A stretch of DNA of 22,974 nt from an uncultured Erysipelotrichaceae bacterium (GTDB lineage Bacteria > Bacillota_I > Bacilli_A > Erysipelotrichales > Erysipelotrichaceae). The translations under genes and the position numbers were made by a program. This document shows positions 1 to 9,849 of this stretch, piece by piece. Location of the stretch: NCBI GenBank assembly GCA_947175465.1, contig CAMWMY010000001.1, forward strand, positions 1 to 22,974, given 5' to 3'. The notes beneath the pieces are model-generated. The model was not told where the DNA came from. It was given only the letters and a program-made list of their open reading frames with translations, and made no database searches. The number at the start of each line of letters is the position of its first letter. Within the stretch, counting starts at the first letter, position 1.

Positions 1-1143
<1,143 letters not shown>

Positions 1144-1148
1144 CTAAG

Positions 1149-1991
1149 CTATTCAAGCGCATTCACTCCACCTACAATTTCTGTTATTTCCTGGGTAATA
1201 GCTGCTTGTCTTGCTTGATTAAATTGTAATTCTAATGTTTGTTTCAACTCATCTGCATTATCTGTTGCATTTTCCATTGCCATTCTTCGGCTTGCTTGTT
1301 CACTTGTTTTTGTCTCTAAATAATAACTATATAAAAGAGAACGTACATACATTGGCACAATTTCATCCAATATTTGATCCCCAGCAGGCTCAAATAATGT
1401 CTCCACATGTTCTTTTTCTTGTTTCTCTTCTTTTTTAATTGGAAGTAAAACATCCATAACAGGTGTAAAAGTAACCGAATTTTCAAATTTTGTATATAGA
1501 ATGCGAATTTCTGAAATTTCTTTCTCGCGATACAAAGTTAGAGCATCTTGTGCAATTTTAGAAAGTTCATGATAACAATCATCACCTAAATTGATATATG
1601 TAGAAGCAATGTGCAAATCCTTATTGGCTGCCCATGCACTTCCACGACTTCCAATCATCACTACAAGATCTTCTGGTTGGATAACTTGTTGAATCAAACG
1701 ATACATATTCGTATTATAACCACCACATAATCCCATATCACTTGTAAAAACAATCGTATATGCTTTTTTATTCTCACATGGAGTTACATAAGGGTGATCA
1801 CTTTGATCTATAGAAGATAAAATATGCGTCATTGTTTCTTTTAAATATTGTGCATATTCTTTATTTTCTTCCATAAATTGCTTTTGCTTTTTCAATTTTG
1901 AAGTAGCTACTAACTGCATAGCTTTCGTAATTTTCATCGTGGAATCCACAGATCGAATACGTGCTTTAATCGCTAATTTTCCTACTGCCAT
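1149..1991 (-). CDS. atpG: F1F0 ATP synthase subunit gamma (central rotor stalk)
   Basis: Central shaft of F1, which turns inside the alpha3beta3 ring and couples ion flow to catalysis. The 280-residue length is normal. The N-terminal helix carries the family pattern RIRSVDSTMKITKAMQLVA, the middle has the conserved DMGLCGGYN segment, and the C-terminal helix ends QAAITQEITEIVGGVNALE; the two terminal helices form the antiparallel coiled coil. It begins 4 nt after the atpA stop, with AAGGA in the end of atpA as its ribosome site, so it is probably translationally coupled. A 17-nt gap separates it from atpD. Nothing in it is unusual. Confidence 0.97.
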   Translation of the reverse strand: MAVGKLAIKARIRSVDSTMKITKAMQLVATSKLKKQKQFMEENKEYAQYLKETMTHILSSIDQSDHPYVTPCENKKAYTIVFTSDMGLCGGYNTNMYRLIQQVIQPEDLVVMIGSRGSAWAANKDLHIASTYINLGDDCYHELSKIAQDALTLYREKEISEIRILYTKFENSVTFTPVMDVLLPIKKEEKQEKEHVETLFEPAGDQILDEIVPMYVRSLLYSYYLETKTSEQASRRMAMENATDNADELKQTLELQFNQARQAAITQEITEIVGGVNALE

Positions 1992-1995
1992 AGCT

Positions 1996-3525
1996 TTATC
2001 CTTCTATACTTTGTGTAAACTTCTCACCAAATGTTGTCAATGCTTCTTTTAAGCGTTTTTCTAAGCTTTCATCAAGCATTTGTTTTTCACGTATTTCTTC
2101 TAAAATATCTTTATGATGATTACGCATATAAGAAAGCATCTTTGCCTCATAGTTTTGCACTTCTTCTACTTGAATTGGTTTTAAAAATTTATTTTTTGCG
2201 GCAAATAATGAAACGACTTGCTCCTCAACATTCATAGGACTATATTGATGTTGAATAAGCAATTGTGTTAAACGCTCTCCATGATCCAAAATTCCTTTTG
2301 TTGTAGCATCTAAATCACTTCCAAATTTCGCAAAAGCTTGCATTTCACTAAATTGTGCTAATTCTAATTTTAAAGAACCTGATACTTGTTTCATAGCTTT
2401 CATTTGGGCAGCACTACCAACCCTTGAAACAGAAAGTCCACTATCAACTGCTGGACGAACTCCTGAGTTAAACAATTCTGTTTGTAAGAAGATTTGTCCA
2501 TCTGTAATCGAAATAACATTCGTTGGAATATAAGCGGAAATATCTCCTGCTTGTGTTTCAATGATAGGTAACGCTGTTAATGAACCACCACCAAGTTCAT
2601 CATTCAATTTAGCAGCTCTTTCTAACAATCTAGAGTGTAAATAGAAGACATCTCCAGGATATGCTTCACGTCCTGGTGGACGTTTCAGCAATAACGACAT
2701 TGTACGATAAGCAACCGCATGTTTACTTAAATCATCATAAATGATTAAAACGTCTTTTCCTTGTTCCATCCATTCTTCCCCAATCGCACATCCTGCATAA
2801 GGGGCAATGAATTGTAATGGTGCTGGATCACTTGCCGTTGAAGAAACAATCGTTGTATATTCCATAGCTCCATGACTTCTAAGCTTTTCTACAATTTGTG
2901 CTACTGTACTTGCTTTTTGTCCAATCGCTACATAAATACAATACATTCCTGTTCCTTTTTGGTTCATAATCGTATCAATTGCAATTGCTGTTTTTCCTGT
3001 TTGACGATCCCCGATAATCAGCTCTCTTTGCCCTTTTCCAATAGGAATCATCGAGTCGATCACTTTTAATCCTGTTTGCATTGGTTGATGAACACTTTTT
3101 CTTGTCATAACCCCTGGTGCAACACGCTCAACGGGACGAGAAACATTACTTTGAATAGGATCCCCTCCATCAATCGCTTGCCCTAGTGCATTTACAACTC
3201 TTCCAAGCATTCCATCCCCAACAGGGACTTCAATAATACGCCCTGTACGTTTAACTTCGTCGCCTTCTTTAATATGCGTATCATCTCCCATTAAAACAGC
3301 ACCTACATGTTCTTCTTCCAAGTTTAAAACCATTCCATAAACATCTCCTGGGAATAATAACAACTCTCCTGCCATCGCATTTTGAAGTCCATGTACTAAA
3401 GCAATCCCATCACCGATCGTAATGATCGTTCCTACTTCATCTACTTTTAGTTGATCTTGGTAATGCTTAATTTGCTCTTTAATGAGTTTACTTATCTCTT
3501 CTGGTCTTATATTCACTATGCTCAC
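1996..3525 (-). CDS. atpA: F1F0 ATP synthase subunit alpha
   Basis: Non-catalytic nucleotide-binding subunit of F1, which alternates with beta in the hexamer and supplies the arginine finger. At 509 residues it is full length for the family. Domains run as beta-barrel (about 25-95), nucleotide-binding core with Walker A GDRQTGKT at 172-179, and a helical C-terminal domain. The signature [17 protein letters not shown], which contains the arginine finger, is intact. The start overlaps the atpH stop by 4 nt (ATGA), which indicates translational coupling. It is the fifth F1F0 structural gene of the operon. Identification is secure. Confidence 0.97.
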   Translation of the reverse strand: MSIVNIRPEEISKLIKEQIKHYQDQLKVDEVGTIITIGDGIALVHGLQNAMAGELLLFPGDVYGMVLNLEEEHVGAVLMGDDTHIKEGDEVKRTGRIIEVPVGDGMLGRVVNALGQAIDGGDPIQSNVSRPVERVAPGVMTRKSVHQPMQTGLKVIDSMIPIGKGQRELIIGDRQTGKTAIAIDTIMNQKGTGMYCIYVAIGQKASTVAQIVEKLRSHGAMEYTTIVSSTASDPAPLQFIAPYAGCAIGEEWMEQGKDVLIIYDDLSKHAVAYRTMSLLLKRPPGREAYPGDVFYLHSRLLERAAKLNDELGGGSLTALPIIETQAGDISAYIPTNVISITDGQIFLQTELFNSGVRPAVDSGLSVSRVGSAAQMKAMKQVSGSLKLELAQFSEMQAFAKFGSDLDATTKGILDHGERLTQLLIQHQYSPMNVEEQVVSLFAAKNKFLKPIQVEEVQNYEAKMLSYMRNHHKDILEEIREKQMLDESLEKRLKEALTTFGEKFTQSIEG

Positions 3526-4076
3526 CTCTCTTCACTTATCACAGCTGTATCTATCGTTTTTTTAAGTTGCCTCAAACGTGCTTTTGCACTATAATCAAAC
3601 ACTTGATCATCGACCTTCATACGAAGCCCTGCAATCAAATCTTCATTGATTTCCACAACTATTTCTACCTGCTTTTGCCATTTTTTCTCTAAAGCTTCAT
3701 GTAGACGTTGTTTTTCTTCTTCCTGCAACGTTTTAGCTGTTTCTATATATACAACTTTTTTATTGCTTTCTTGGTAATAACGCTCTCTATATTGTTTTTG
3801 AATATCAAAAAGATAAGAAAAACGTCCTTTATCAATTAACAACTGTAAAAAAGAAAGTAAAAAACGAGAAATAGAATTCGCATACACGTCTTCTAATACT
3901 TTCTTTTTCTCTTCTTTTTTTAACTTTGGATGCTGTAACATAGCATAAAACTCTTGATTTGTACGCAAACTGTCACATACCCATTGTAGCTGCTCATCAT
4001 AAAGGGCACTTTGCCCTTCTTCTAAAGCAAGCATATACAAAGCATCACTATAATTCTCTGCAATTACGCCTGCCAT
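3522..4076 (-). CDS. atpH: F1F0 ATP synthase subunit delta
   Basis: Peripheral-stalk protein that joins the top of F1 to the b-subunit dimer. The 184 residues match the usual 175-185. The N-terminal helical domain begins with the family pattern [16 protein letters not shown], which supports this start. The C-terminal part contains the conserved segment near [22 protein letters not shown]. Sequence conservation in this family is low, so position between atpF and atpA adds weight. It overlaps atpF by 13 nt upstream and atpA by 4 nt downstream, so translation of the three genes is probably coupled. Confidence 0.93.
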   Translation of the reverse strand: MAGVIAENYSDALYMLALEEGQSALYDEQLQWVCDSLRTNQEFYAMLQHPKLKKEEKKKVLEDVYANSISRFLLSFLQLLIDKGRFSYLFDIQKQYRERYYQESNKKVVYIETAKTLQEEEKQRLHEALEKKWQKQVEIVVEINEDLIAGLRMKVDDQVFDYSAKARLRQLKKTIDTAVISEER

Positions 4077-4588
4077 GATGAATCTCCTGCTTGCTCAATA
4101 AAAGTATCCACATATTCTTTATGTTTCTCTTCATCAAGCTCTTTTTCCACAATTTTTTGTGCAGCTAAAAAAGCAACTTCGCTAATTTGCTCTTTTATTT
4201 CTTTACGTACTTGTCTTTTTTCACTTTCAATATCCGCACTTGCTTTTTCTTTCATCGCTTGTGCTTCTTGTTTTGCTTTTACAAGTATTTCTTTACGTTC
4301 TTGTGCTACCATACTTTTCGCATCTTCAATAATGCCATTCGCCGTTTGTTTTGCTTGGGCTAATTGTTCATCATATTGCTGCTTGAGACGTGTAGCTTCT
4401 TCTTTTTGATTCATCGCTTCATCAATATCTTGCTGTATAGCTCGCTGTCTTTGTTGTAAATACACATTTACTTTATTCCAAAAAAACTTTTTGGCAATGA
4501 CAACAATTAAGAAAGTGGATATACAGATGATAAGCATATCAACGATATTCAATCGTAGATAACTATTAATATCAAACTCAATATTCAT
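4064..4588 (-). CDS. atpF: F1F0 ATP synthase subunit b
   Basis: Membrane-anchored peripheral stalk that holds F1 still against the rotating ring. The 174 residues show the expected plan: one N-terminal membrane helix (about residues 14-32, NIVDMLIICISTFLIVVIA), then a conserved basic/aromatic turn KKFFWNKVN, then a long charged, Ala/Gln/Glu/Lys-rich coiled coil through residue 150. There is one b-type gene rather than a b/b' pair, as in most Bacillota. It starts 34 nt after the atpE stop and its last 13 nt overlap atpH. Sequence alone would support a generic b subunit, and context makes the call firm. Confidence 0.95.
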   Translation of the reverse strand: MNIEFDINSYLRLNIVDMLIICISTFLIVVIAKKFFWNKVNVYLQQRQRAIQQDIDEAMNQKEEATRLKQQYDEQLAQAKQTANGIIEDAKSMVAQERKEILVKAKQEAQAMKEKASADIESEKRQVRKEIKEQISEVAFLAAQKIVEKELDEEKHKEYVDTFIEQAGDSSWQA

Positions 4589-4622
4589 CTAATCGTACCT
4601 CCTTCTTTCGATTTTCTATGGC

Positions 4623-4886
<264 letters not shown>

Positions 4887-4903
4887 TTATTTTTAATTTA
4901 TTT

Positions 4904-5611
4904 CTAGTCTTCCTCTTCAAGAGCTTGTTGCCCTAAGAAAAAGCTTGCTAGCGTAAAGAATATATAGGTTTGAATTAAACCTGAAAAAATATCAATATAG
5001 GCATGTAATAGCGGTGTAACAGCATATCCTACATACCCAAAGGGAGCAAACCCCTTCATCACGGTATATACTAATAACATGATGATTGTTCCTGCCAAAA
5101 TATTCCCGAATAGACGCATCGATAACGATAGTGGCAAGGCCAGCTCTCCAATAAGGTTTAGTGGTGTTAACAACCACATCGGCTCCGTTAATTCTTTTAA
5201 ACGACCACCAATCCCCTTTTCCTTAAATCCAGTATATTGGATCAAAATAAACATCATAACAGCTAACGTAACATTGACACTCAAATTCGAAGTAGGTGGT
5301 TGTAAACCTACGAGCCCTAACAAGTTACTAACAGCCATTAACATCGTTAAAGTTCCAAAAAAAGGTAAATATTTCTGTGTCTTCTCTTTTAAATTATCTC
5401 CGATAATATTCGAACATAATTGCACGACAATTTCCACAAGCAACACAACCCCTTTTGGTGCTTTTCGTACATCTGCTTTCTCTACCTTTTTTCCTACAAA
5501 GAAAAAAAGCAGTGAAAACAAAACACATAAAACTAGCCAATTTAATACGGATTGTTGAATAGGAATTTGCCACTCTCCTAGACGAACTACAATTCCATCA
5601 AATGTATCCAT
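4904..5611 (-). CDS. atpB: F1F0 ATP synthase subunit a
   Basis: Membrane stator that forms the ion half-channels beside the c ring. At 235 residues it is the typical Bacillota length. Several hydrophobic helices are visible (for example about 22-40, 85-103, 112-125, 150-185 and 205-228). The essential stator arginine is R166 in SLSMRLFGNILAG, and GLIQTYIFFTLASFFL near the end is a conserved a-subunit segment. The ATG follows the atpI stop with no spacer, and its ribosome site GGAGG lies inside the end of atpI, which indicates coupled translation. The acidic tail LEEED is unremarkable. Confidence 0.96.
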   Translation of the reverse strand: MDTFDGIVVRLGEWQIPIQQSVLNWLVLCVLFSLLFFFVGKKVEKADVRKAPKGVVLLVEIVVQLCSNIIGDNLKEKTQKYLPFFGTLTMLMAVSNLLGLVGLQPPTSNLSVNVTLAVMMFILIQYTGFKEKGIGGRLKELTEPMWLLTPLNLIGELALPLSLSMRLFGNILAGTIIMLLVYTVMKGFAPFGYVGYAVTPLLHAYIDIFSGLIQTYIFFTLASFFLGQQALEEED

Positions 5612-5986
5612 CTATACAGCCTCCTTTCGATGTCGATATGTATACCAAAGAACAGCGCCTTTTGAACATAGCATACCAACTAATAAAGCAAATATATTCA
5701 CACCTTTCCACACACTAATGCCTAAAATAATAAAATAAAGCACATATCGCCTTATATAAGAACGATAGGAATATAATTTGACACGTGACGTATCGTTATT
5801 TAAGCTGTGAACATATCGAATGATCATTTGAAATCCCATAAGCCCTGTAAAAGCACCAATGAGGACTCCTACTCCATAAACCGAAAACTGCCCTTTCAAA
5901 ACTTGCATGAGAATGGTTGCGATCACCATTAAAATACATGTGAGCTTTCTAATTTCCATATAAACTTTTTGCTCATCACTCATCAT
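5612..5986 (-). CDS. atpI: ATP synthase subunit I (AtpI-like membrane protein)
   Basis: Small hydrophobic protein that in other bacteria precedes atpB and is thought to help c-ring assembly or Mg2+ supply. The 124 residues hold about four membrane segments (near 12-28, 33-54, 80-97 and 98-115) and short charged ends, matching the AtpI family by size, topology and position; sequence similarity in this family is weak, so the call relies partly on context. Two tandem ATGs stand at 5986 and 5983, with AAAGGGA upstream. It overlaps the atpZ stop by 11 nt and abuts atpB with no gap. Confidence 0.85.
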   Translation of the reverse strand: MMSDEQKVYMEIRKLTCILMVIATILMQVLKGQFSVYGVGVLIGAFTGLMGFQMIIRYVHSLNNDTSRVKLYSYRSYIRRYVLYFIILGISVWKGVNIFALLVGMLCSKGAVLWYTYRHRKEAV

Positions 5987-6164
5987 TTGCCGTCCCTTTC
6001 ACTAATATATATAAATTTCCTATAATAGCATATGCCAAAAGGATAAGCATAATCCAAGGCGTTGTATGAAGCCATTGATCGATCCAAATACCTACTACTA
6101 ATGCTAAAATGCTTGACACAAGCATTGAGCTAAGTGCACGTAATCCTTTACGATAACCGCTCAT
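5976..6164 (-). CDS. atpZ: AtpZ/AtpI-family accessory membrane protein
   Basis: A 62-residue protein with two membrane helices (about residues 9-28 and 35-54) and a short basic N-terminus (SGYRKGLRAL). A GIWIDQWLHTTPW turn between the helices resembles the AtpZ family, which sits first in many F1F0 operons and has been linked to Mg2+/Ca2+ transport or assembly. Its ATG directly follows the upp stop codon (TAAATG) and no clear Shine-Dalgarno precedes it, so translation probably depends on ribosomes finishing upp. Membership is inferred from size, topology and position. Confidence 0.8.
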   Translation of the reverse strand: MSGYRKGLRALSSMLVSSILALVVGIWIDQWLHTTPWIMLILLAYAIIGNLYILVKGTANDE

Positions 6165-6785
6165 TTACTTTGTACCGAAAATACGATCTCCAGCATCCCC
6201 AAGACCTGGTACAATATAACCTTTTTCATTTAACTTCTCATCTAAAGCAGCTAAATAAATATCAATATCGGGATGCTCTTTTTCCACATTGGCAACTCCT
6301 TGTGGTGCCCCTACAAGACATACAAGACGAATTGATTTCGCTCCTTGCTTTTTGACCATGTCAATTGCCACATTCGCACTTCCTCCTGTAGCTAACATCG
6401 GATCCACAATCATCACAATCGAATCTTTAATCGATTTTGGATATTTTTCAAAATATACGTGAGGCTCTAGTGTTTCCTCATCACGATATAGCCCAACATG
6501 TGCTACTTTCACAGTAGGAATTAGATTACAAATTCCATTTACCATTCCAAGTCCAGCACGCAAAATCGGCACAAGAATAATTTCTTTTTCTAATTCATAC
6601 GTGTCACACACCTGGACAGGTGTTTCAATTTGCACTTTTTGAATTGGCAGATCTCTTGTAATCTCATAAGCCATTAATCCTGCAATTTCATCTAAGTTTT
6701 GTCGAAAATCTTTGGTACCCGTTTGTTTTTTACGCATCTGTGTTAATTTGTGCGTAATCAAAGGATGTTTTAATACATGTAACAT
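6165..6785 (-). CDS. upp: Uracil phosphoribosyltransferase
   Basis: Pyrimidine-salvage enzyme that converts uracil and PRPP to UMP in the cytoplasm. The 206 residues are normal for the family (about 209). The PRPP-binding loop is [12 protein letters not shown] at about 126-137. The uracil-binding C-terminal region [16 protein letters not shown] is intact, as is ILRAGLGM at about 74-81. The start ATG has a strong AAGGAGA 9-10 nt upstream. It is the first gene after the promoter near 6845 and leads directly into atpZ with no spacer, which makes it the promoter-proximal gene of the ATP synthase operon. A upp-atp neighbourhood is also known from Bacillus. Confidence 0.97.
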   Translation of the reverse strand: MLHVLKHPLITHKLTQMRKKQTGTKDFRQNLDEIAGLMAYEITRDLPIQKVQIETPVQVCDTYELEKEIILVPILRAGLGMVNGICNLIPTVKVAHVGLYRDEETLEPHVYFEKYPKSIKDSIVMIVDPMLATGGSANVAIDMVKKQGAKSIRLVCLVGAPQGVANVEKEHPDIDIYLAALDEKLNEKGYIVPGLGDAGDRIFGTK

Positions 6786-6831
6786 AAATGCTTCTCCTTT
6801 TCTTATAGAATATTACAGCCTCATAGTTTCC

Positions 6832-6859
6832 ATTATACTACGAATACTACATAAATCAA
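6832..6859 (-). promoter_or_regulatory. Sigma-A-type promoter of the upp-atp operon
   Basis: On the minus strand a -35 TTGATT (6854-6859) stands 16 bp from a perfect -10 TATAAT (6832-6837). Transcription would begin near 6825, leaving a 5' leader of about 40 nt before upp. No terminator, riboswitch or PyrR-like structure is evident in that leader. Confidence 0.75.
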
Positions 6860-6893
6860 TCATGATTCCCTTTTTCGCTAGGATATTTTTTTC

Positions 6894-7655
6894 TTACGAT
6901 AAAGAGCTAAATAATTTTTCATAATTTTTACGCATTTGCACCTTTACATCTTCTTCGCTCATCTGCTTAATTTCACATAAGCGTGCAAGCGTATAAGGCA
7001 AGTATTTAGGTTCATTTTGCTTCCCACGATGAGGGTGGGGTGTTAAATATGGACAATCTGTTTCAATAAATAAAGAAGTGATAGGCAATTGTGCAACAAC
7101 CTCTGGTAAGCCTCTTGCATTTTTAAAAGTTAAAGGCCCTCCAACAGAAATATACATCCCTAGCGCAATAGCTTCTTTAGCTGTCTCTACACTGCCACTA
7201 AAACAATGTATAATACCCCCATATTGTGCATATTCTTTTAAAATTGCCATTGTATCTTGCGTAGCTTCTCGCATATGGATAAGAATCGGCTTTTGTACCT
7301 TATTCGCTAATTGAATTTGTCGTATAAACCCCTCTTTTTGAATATCCTTCTCTACAGTTTGCCAATGATAGTCAAGTCCAATTTCCCCAAGAGCGACAAC
7401 TTCTTTTTCTTGTAAAAACTCTTCTAACATCAGCCAATCATCTGCTTGTACATCCAACAAATCACATGGATGAAAACCAACAGCTACATCAAACATCGTA
7501 TCTTCTTTCGCTAAAGCGATGGCTAGCTTTGCCTCCTGAATCGATGTACATATAATTAATATTTTGCTTACCCCTGCTTCTTTCGCTTGGGCAATGACTT
7601 CTTCTTTTCGCTCGTATAATTCTTTACATACGATATGTGCATGTGTATCAATCAT
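6894..7655 (-). CDS. tatD: TatD-family metal-dependent hydrolase (DNase)
   Basis: TIM-barrel amidohydrolase-fold nuclease with 3'-exonuclease or deoxyribonuclease activity in characterised relatives. It has 253 residues and the complete two-metal site: H5 and H7 (DTHAH), E91 (GEIGLDYHW), H127 (ILIHMRE), H150 (IIHCFSG) and D200 (FIETDCPYLTP). An in-frame TTG at 7679 would add eight residues. The ATG at 7655 is preferred because AGGTGA lies just upstream and the protein then begins MIDTHAH, as is usual for the family. It follows the mnmE stop by 8 nt, so both probably share a transcript. No convincing terminator is seen before the upp promoter. Confidence 0.95.
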   Translation of the reverse strand: MIDTHAHIVCKELYERKEEVIAQAKEAGVSKILIICTSIQEAKLAIALAKEDTMFDVAVGFHPCDLLDVQADDWLMLEEFLQEKEVVALGEIGLDYHWQTVEKDIQKEGFIRQIQLANKVQKPILIHMREATQDTMAILKEYAQYGGIIHCFSGSVETAKEAIALGMYISVGGPLTFKNARGLPEVVAQLPITSLFIETDCPYLTPHPHRGKQNEPKYLPYTLARLCEIKQMSEEDVKVQMRKNYEKLFSSLS

Positions 7656-7663
7656 TTTATCAC

Positions 7664-8995
7664 CTATTTTCCTAAGCAAAAATTTGTAAATAAGGTATCT
7701 AACAAATCTTCGCGATGCGCTTCTCCTAAAATTTCTTTTAAAGACATATATGCATCCTGAATATCAATTTCCACTAAATCAAGTTCAAAACCTTGATGCA
7801 TTGCTTCAATAGCTTGTTGCATCGCTTTTTTAGCACGCAAGATCAAAGCAATTTGTCTTTCGTTTGCTAATAAAGGCGTATCTACTACAAGTTTATGAGA
7901 AGCATACAGCTCTTGTAGTGCTTGCATTAAACCATCAATTTCTCCATGTTTCGCACACACACTTATGCCATCCCTTTTCTTTTGCACAAGATCAGCTTTA
8001 TTATAAACAATAAGATGTGTTTTTTCTTTCGCTAAGGCAAGAAGTTCTTCATCTTGCTCATCTAGATGCTTACTACCATCCAATACAACAATGACAAGCT
8101 GTGCTTCTTCAATTGCTTTTCTAGAGCGCTGAATTCCTATTTTCTCTACTTTATCTTCTGTATCACGTATCCCTGCAGTATCAATTAAATGCAGTGTAAT
8201 TCCATGAAGGACAATACTTCCTTCCACAAGGTCACGTGTTGTTCCTTCCACATCACTTACAATCGCTTTTTCTTCTTCCAATAAAGCATTCAACAATGAA
8301 CTTTTTCCAACATTAGGTTTTCCAACAATCGCTGTTTTAATTCCTTCTTTTAAAACTTTTCCACTTTCCGCCTGTTGTAAGATTGCATCAATTTTCTCTA
8401 CCCATTGTTTGGCTGTAGGCAAAATCATCGTATTGGTTAATTGTACAACATCATCATATTCTGGATAATCAATATTAACTTCAATATTAGCGATAATATC
8501 TAAGACATCTTGAATCAAAGGCTCTAATAAACGACGCACACTTCCTTTTATCCCTTGCATAGCCATCTTTGTATGAACATCATTTTGAGCCATGATCATA
8601 TCATGAATGGCTTCTGCCTGCGTCAAATCAATTCTTCCATTTAAAAAAGCCCTTCTTGTAAATTCCCCTTTTTCTGCTAAACGTGCTCCATTGGCCAAAC
8701 ATAAACGCAAAACTTTTTTCGTAATAAACGTTCCTCCATGACAATGAATTTCCACAATATTTTCACGTGTGAATGTCTTTGGCGCAAGAAATACCGAAAC
8801 AAGAACTTCATCTACTAGCTCTTGTGTAAGAGGATCTTTGATATATCCATACGTAATCGTATGTGATTTTGCATGCATCAAATCTTTAGAAAATAAAGAA
8901 TCGGCAATCAAAAGTGCTTGATCCCCACTTAAACGTATAATGGAAATTGCCCCCTCTTGAAAAGCGGTCGCAATCGCTACAATCGTATCCTTCAT
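7664..8995 (-). CDS. mnmE: tRNA uridine-5-carboxymethylaminomethyl modification GTPase MnmE
   Basis: With MnmG this GTPase modifies the wobble uridine (position 34) of certain tRNAs. It has 443 residues against the usual 450-460. The N-terminal formyl-THF-binding domain has FTRENIVEIHCHGG at about 75-88 and GEFTRRAFLNGR near 110-121. The inserted G domain has G1 GKPNVGKS at 225-232, GTTRD at 251-255, DTAG at 272-275 and NKAD at 332-335. The C-terminus ends in the CxGK motif (CLGK, 440-443). A TTG two codons upstream (9001) lies only 2 nt from AGAAGG, so the ATG at 8995, 8 nt from it, is chosen. tatD follows. Confidence 0.97.
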   Translation of the reverse strand: MKDTIVAIATAFQEGAISIIRLSGDQALLIADSLFSKDLMHAKSHTITYGYIKDPLTQELVDEVLVSVFLAPKTFTRENIVEIHCHGGTFITKKVLRLCLANGARLAEKGEFTRRAFLNGRIDLTQAEAIHDMIMAQNDVHTKMAMQGIKGSVRRLLEPLIQDVLDIIANIEVNIDYPEYDDVVQLTNTMILPTAKQWVEKIDAILQQAESGKVLKEGIKTAIVGKPNVGKSSLLNALLEEEKAIVSDVEGTTRDLVEGSIVLHGITLHLIDTAGIRDTEDKVEKIGIQRSRKAIEEAQLVIVVLDGSKHLDEQDEELLALAKEKTHLIVYNKADLVQKKRDGISVCAKHGEIDGLMQALQELYASHKLVVDTPLLANERQIALILRAKKAMQQAIEAMHQGFELDLVEIDIQDAYMSLKEILGEAHREDLLDTLFTNFCLGK

Positions 8996-9022
8996 ATACA
9001 ATGCCTTCTTTCTATTGATAAT

Positions 9023-9051
9023 ATTATATTTCTTTCTGAATACTTAAGCAA
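9023..9051 (-). promoter_or_regulatory. Sigma-A-type promoter of mnmE-tatD
   Basis: Minus-strand -35 TTGCTT (9046-9051), a 17-bp spacer, and a perfect -10 TATAAT (9023-9028). The predicted transcript starts near 9016, leaving a leader of about 20 nt with the AGAAGG ribosome site. It lies just downstream of the darA terminator, so mnmE appears to be an independent unit. Confidence 0.8.
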
Positions 9052-9063
9052 TATTTATAAATA

Positions 9064-9108
9064 GAAAAAGAGGATCCACACGAAAAAACACTTTTTCTTC
9101 TCCTCTTT
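9064..9108 (-). terminator. Rho-independent terminator of darA
   Basis: Arms AAAGAGGA (9067-9074) and TCCTCTTT (9101-9108) enclose a second short stem, GAAAAA/TTTTTC. On the minus strand the structure runs into TTTTTC. It begins 14 nt after the darA stop and lies before the mnmE promoter. Confidence 0.7.
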
Positions 9109-9121
9109 CTCCACCATATTT

Positions 9122-9445
9122 TTAAATCTTTACAAATTGTTCAACATCAATCACAAAAATAGTTGCCCCACCGATTTGTACTTCTGTAGGAAACGCTGTG
9201 AATCTTCCCATGTCATAAGAAGTAGTACTAGGAATCACTTCACTTCTTCGACGACTATATTCTCCAATCACTTCCATTGCTCTTTCTACACGTTCATCTT
9301 CTGTTCCTACAATAAGCGTTGTGTTTCCAGAACGTAAAAAGCCTCCTGTAGTTGCTAAACGAGTCACTTGAAATTGTTCTTTTGTTAAAGCATTGGATAC
9401 TGTTGGACTATCATCATTTGACATAATCGCTAAGATTAATTTCAT
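9122..9445 (-). CDS. darA: PII-like cyclic-di-AMP receptor DarA (PstA/YaaQ family)
   Basis: Small trimeric signal protein that binds c-di-AMP in the cytoplasm of Bacillota; its downstream partner is generally unknown. The 107 residues match the family length (109). Family features include the opening KLILAIMSNDDS, the TGGFLRSGNTTLIVGTED segment after the first helix (about residues 33-50), the flexible B-loop-like region around RRRSEVIPSTTSYD, and the C-terminal strand GGATIFVIDVEQF. It has its own promoter (9477-9505) and terminator (9064-9108), so it is transcribed alone. In Bacillus subtilis the homologue lies in a different neighbourhood, so context adds little here. Confidence 0.93.
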   Translation of the reverse strand: MKLILAIMSNDDSPTVSNALTKEQFQVTRLATTGGFLRSGNTTLIVGTEDERVERAMEVIGEYSRRRSEVIPSTTSYDMGRFTAFPTEVQIGGATIFVIDVEQFVKI

Positions 9446-9476
9446 ATTCTATGCTTCCTTTCTTCATTGTTTTTTT

Positions 9477-9505
9477 ATTGTATCACTTCCTCATAAGAAA
9501 CGCAA
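9477..9505 (-). promoter_or_regulatory. Promoter of darA, extended -10 type
   Basis: Minus-strand -35 TTGCGT (9500-9505), a 17-bp spacer ending TGA, and -10 TACAAT (9477-9482), so a TGn extension is present. The leader is about 25 nt and includes GAAAGGAAGC upstream of the darA ATG. Confidence 0.7.
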
Positions 9506-9799
9506 TTTTACTCTTTGCACCTTTCACAACAAAAAAATTAGCTCCTTCATGATAAAATAATATTCTTCTTTGCTTATATTCTATTAATAGAATTATTAAA
9601 AACTTATTTTTATACAGATCTATCTTCCTAACAAAATAAGCCCTCCATACTTAGAAACAGCTACTTTAACAATCAAAGCTTCTATATCCATACCTATGAT
9701 GTAGAGCAGCCTTTTTTTATATAATAACCATCTATATTATAATAGTAGAATATTATCTAGATATCCTATCATTTCTTATAAAATTATTTCATACTTATA
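9506..9799. other. Gene-free AT-rich intergenic region
   Basis: About 290 bp between the darA promoter and the ychF terminator. No open frame has both a plausible ribosome site and recognisable sequence. It contains a 16-bp perfect palindrome (9578-9593) and several AT tracts with -10-like sequences, none paired with a good -35. I cannot assign a function. Confidence 0.5.
9578..9593. repeat. 16-bp perfect palindrome
   Basis: ATTCTATTAATAGAAT reads the same on both strands. It lies about 70 bp upstream of the darA -35. It could be a protein-binding site, but base composition here is so AT-rich that chance is a fair alternative. Confidence 0.35.
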
Positions 9800-9800
9800 T

Positions 9801-9838
9801 AAAAAATTATCCTTTCTAAACTTTTTTAGAGAGGATAA
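9801..9838 (-). terminator. Rho-independent terminator of ychF
   Basis: Outer arms TTATCCT and AGGATAA (9807-9838) extend inward through TTCTAAA/TTTAGAG, giving a nearly perfect stem of about 14 bp with a 4-nt loop. On the minus strand it is followed by six T (9801-9806). It starts 12 nt after the ychF stop and closes the six-gene operon that begins at 13204. Confidence 0.88.
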
Positions 9839-9849
9839 CCTTTTATCTT

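Noticed and set aside
9620..9691. A minus-strand 23-codon frame (MDIEALIVKVAVSK...) in the gap between ychF and darA
   Set aside because: It has no usable Shine-Dalgarno, no supported promoter and no resemblance to a known peptide family; a frame of this size is expected by chance in AT-rich DNA.
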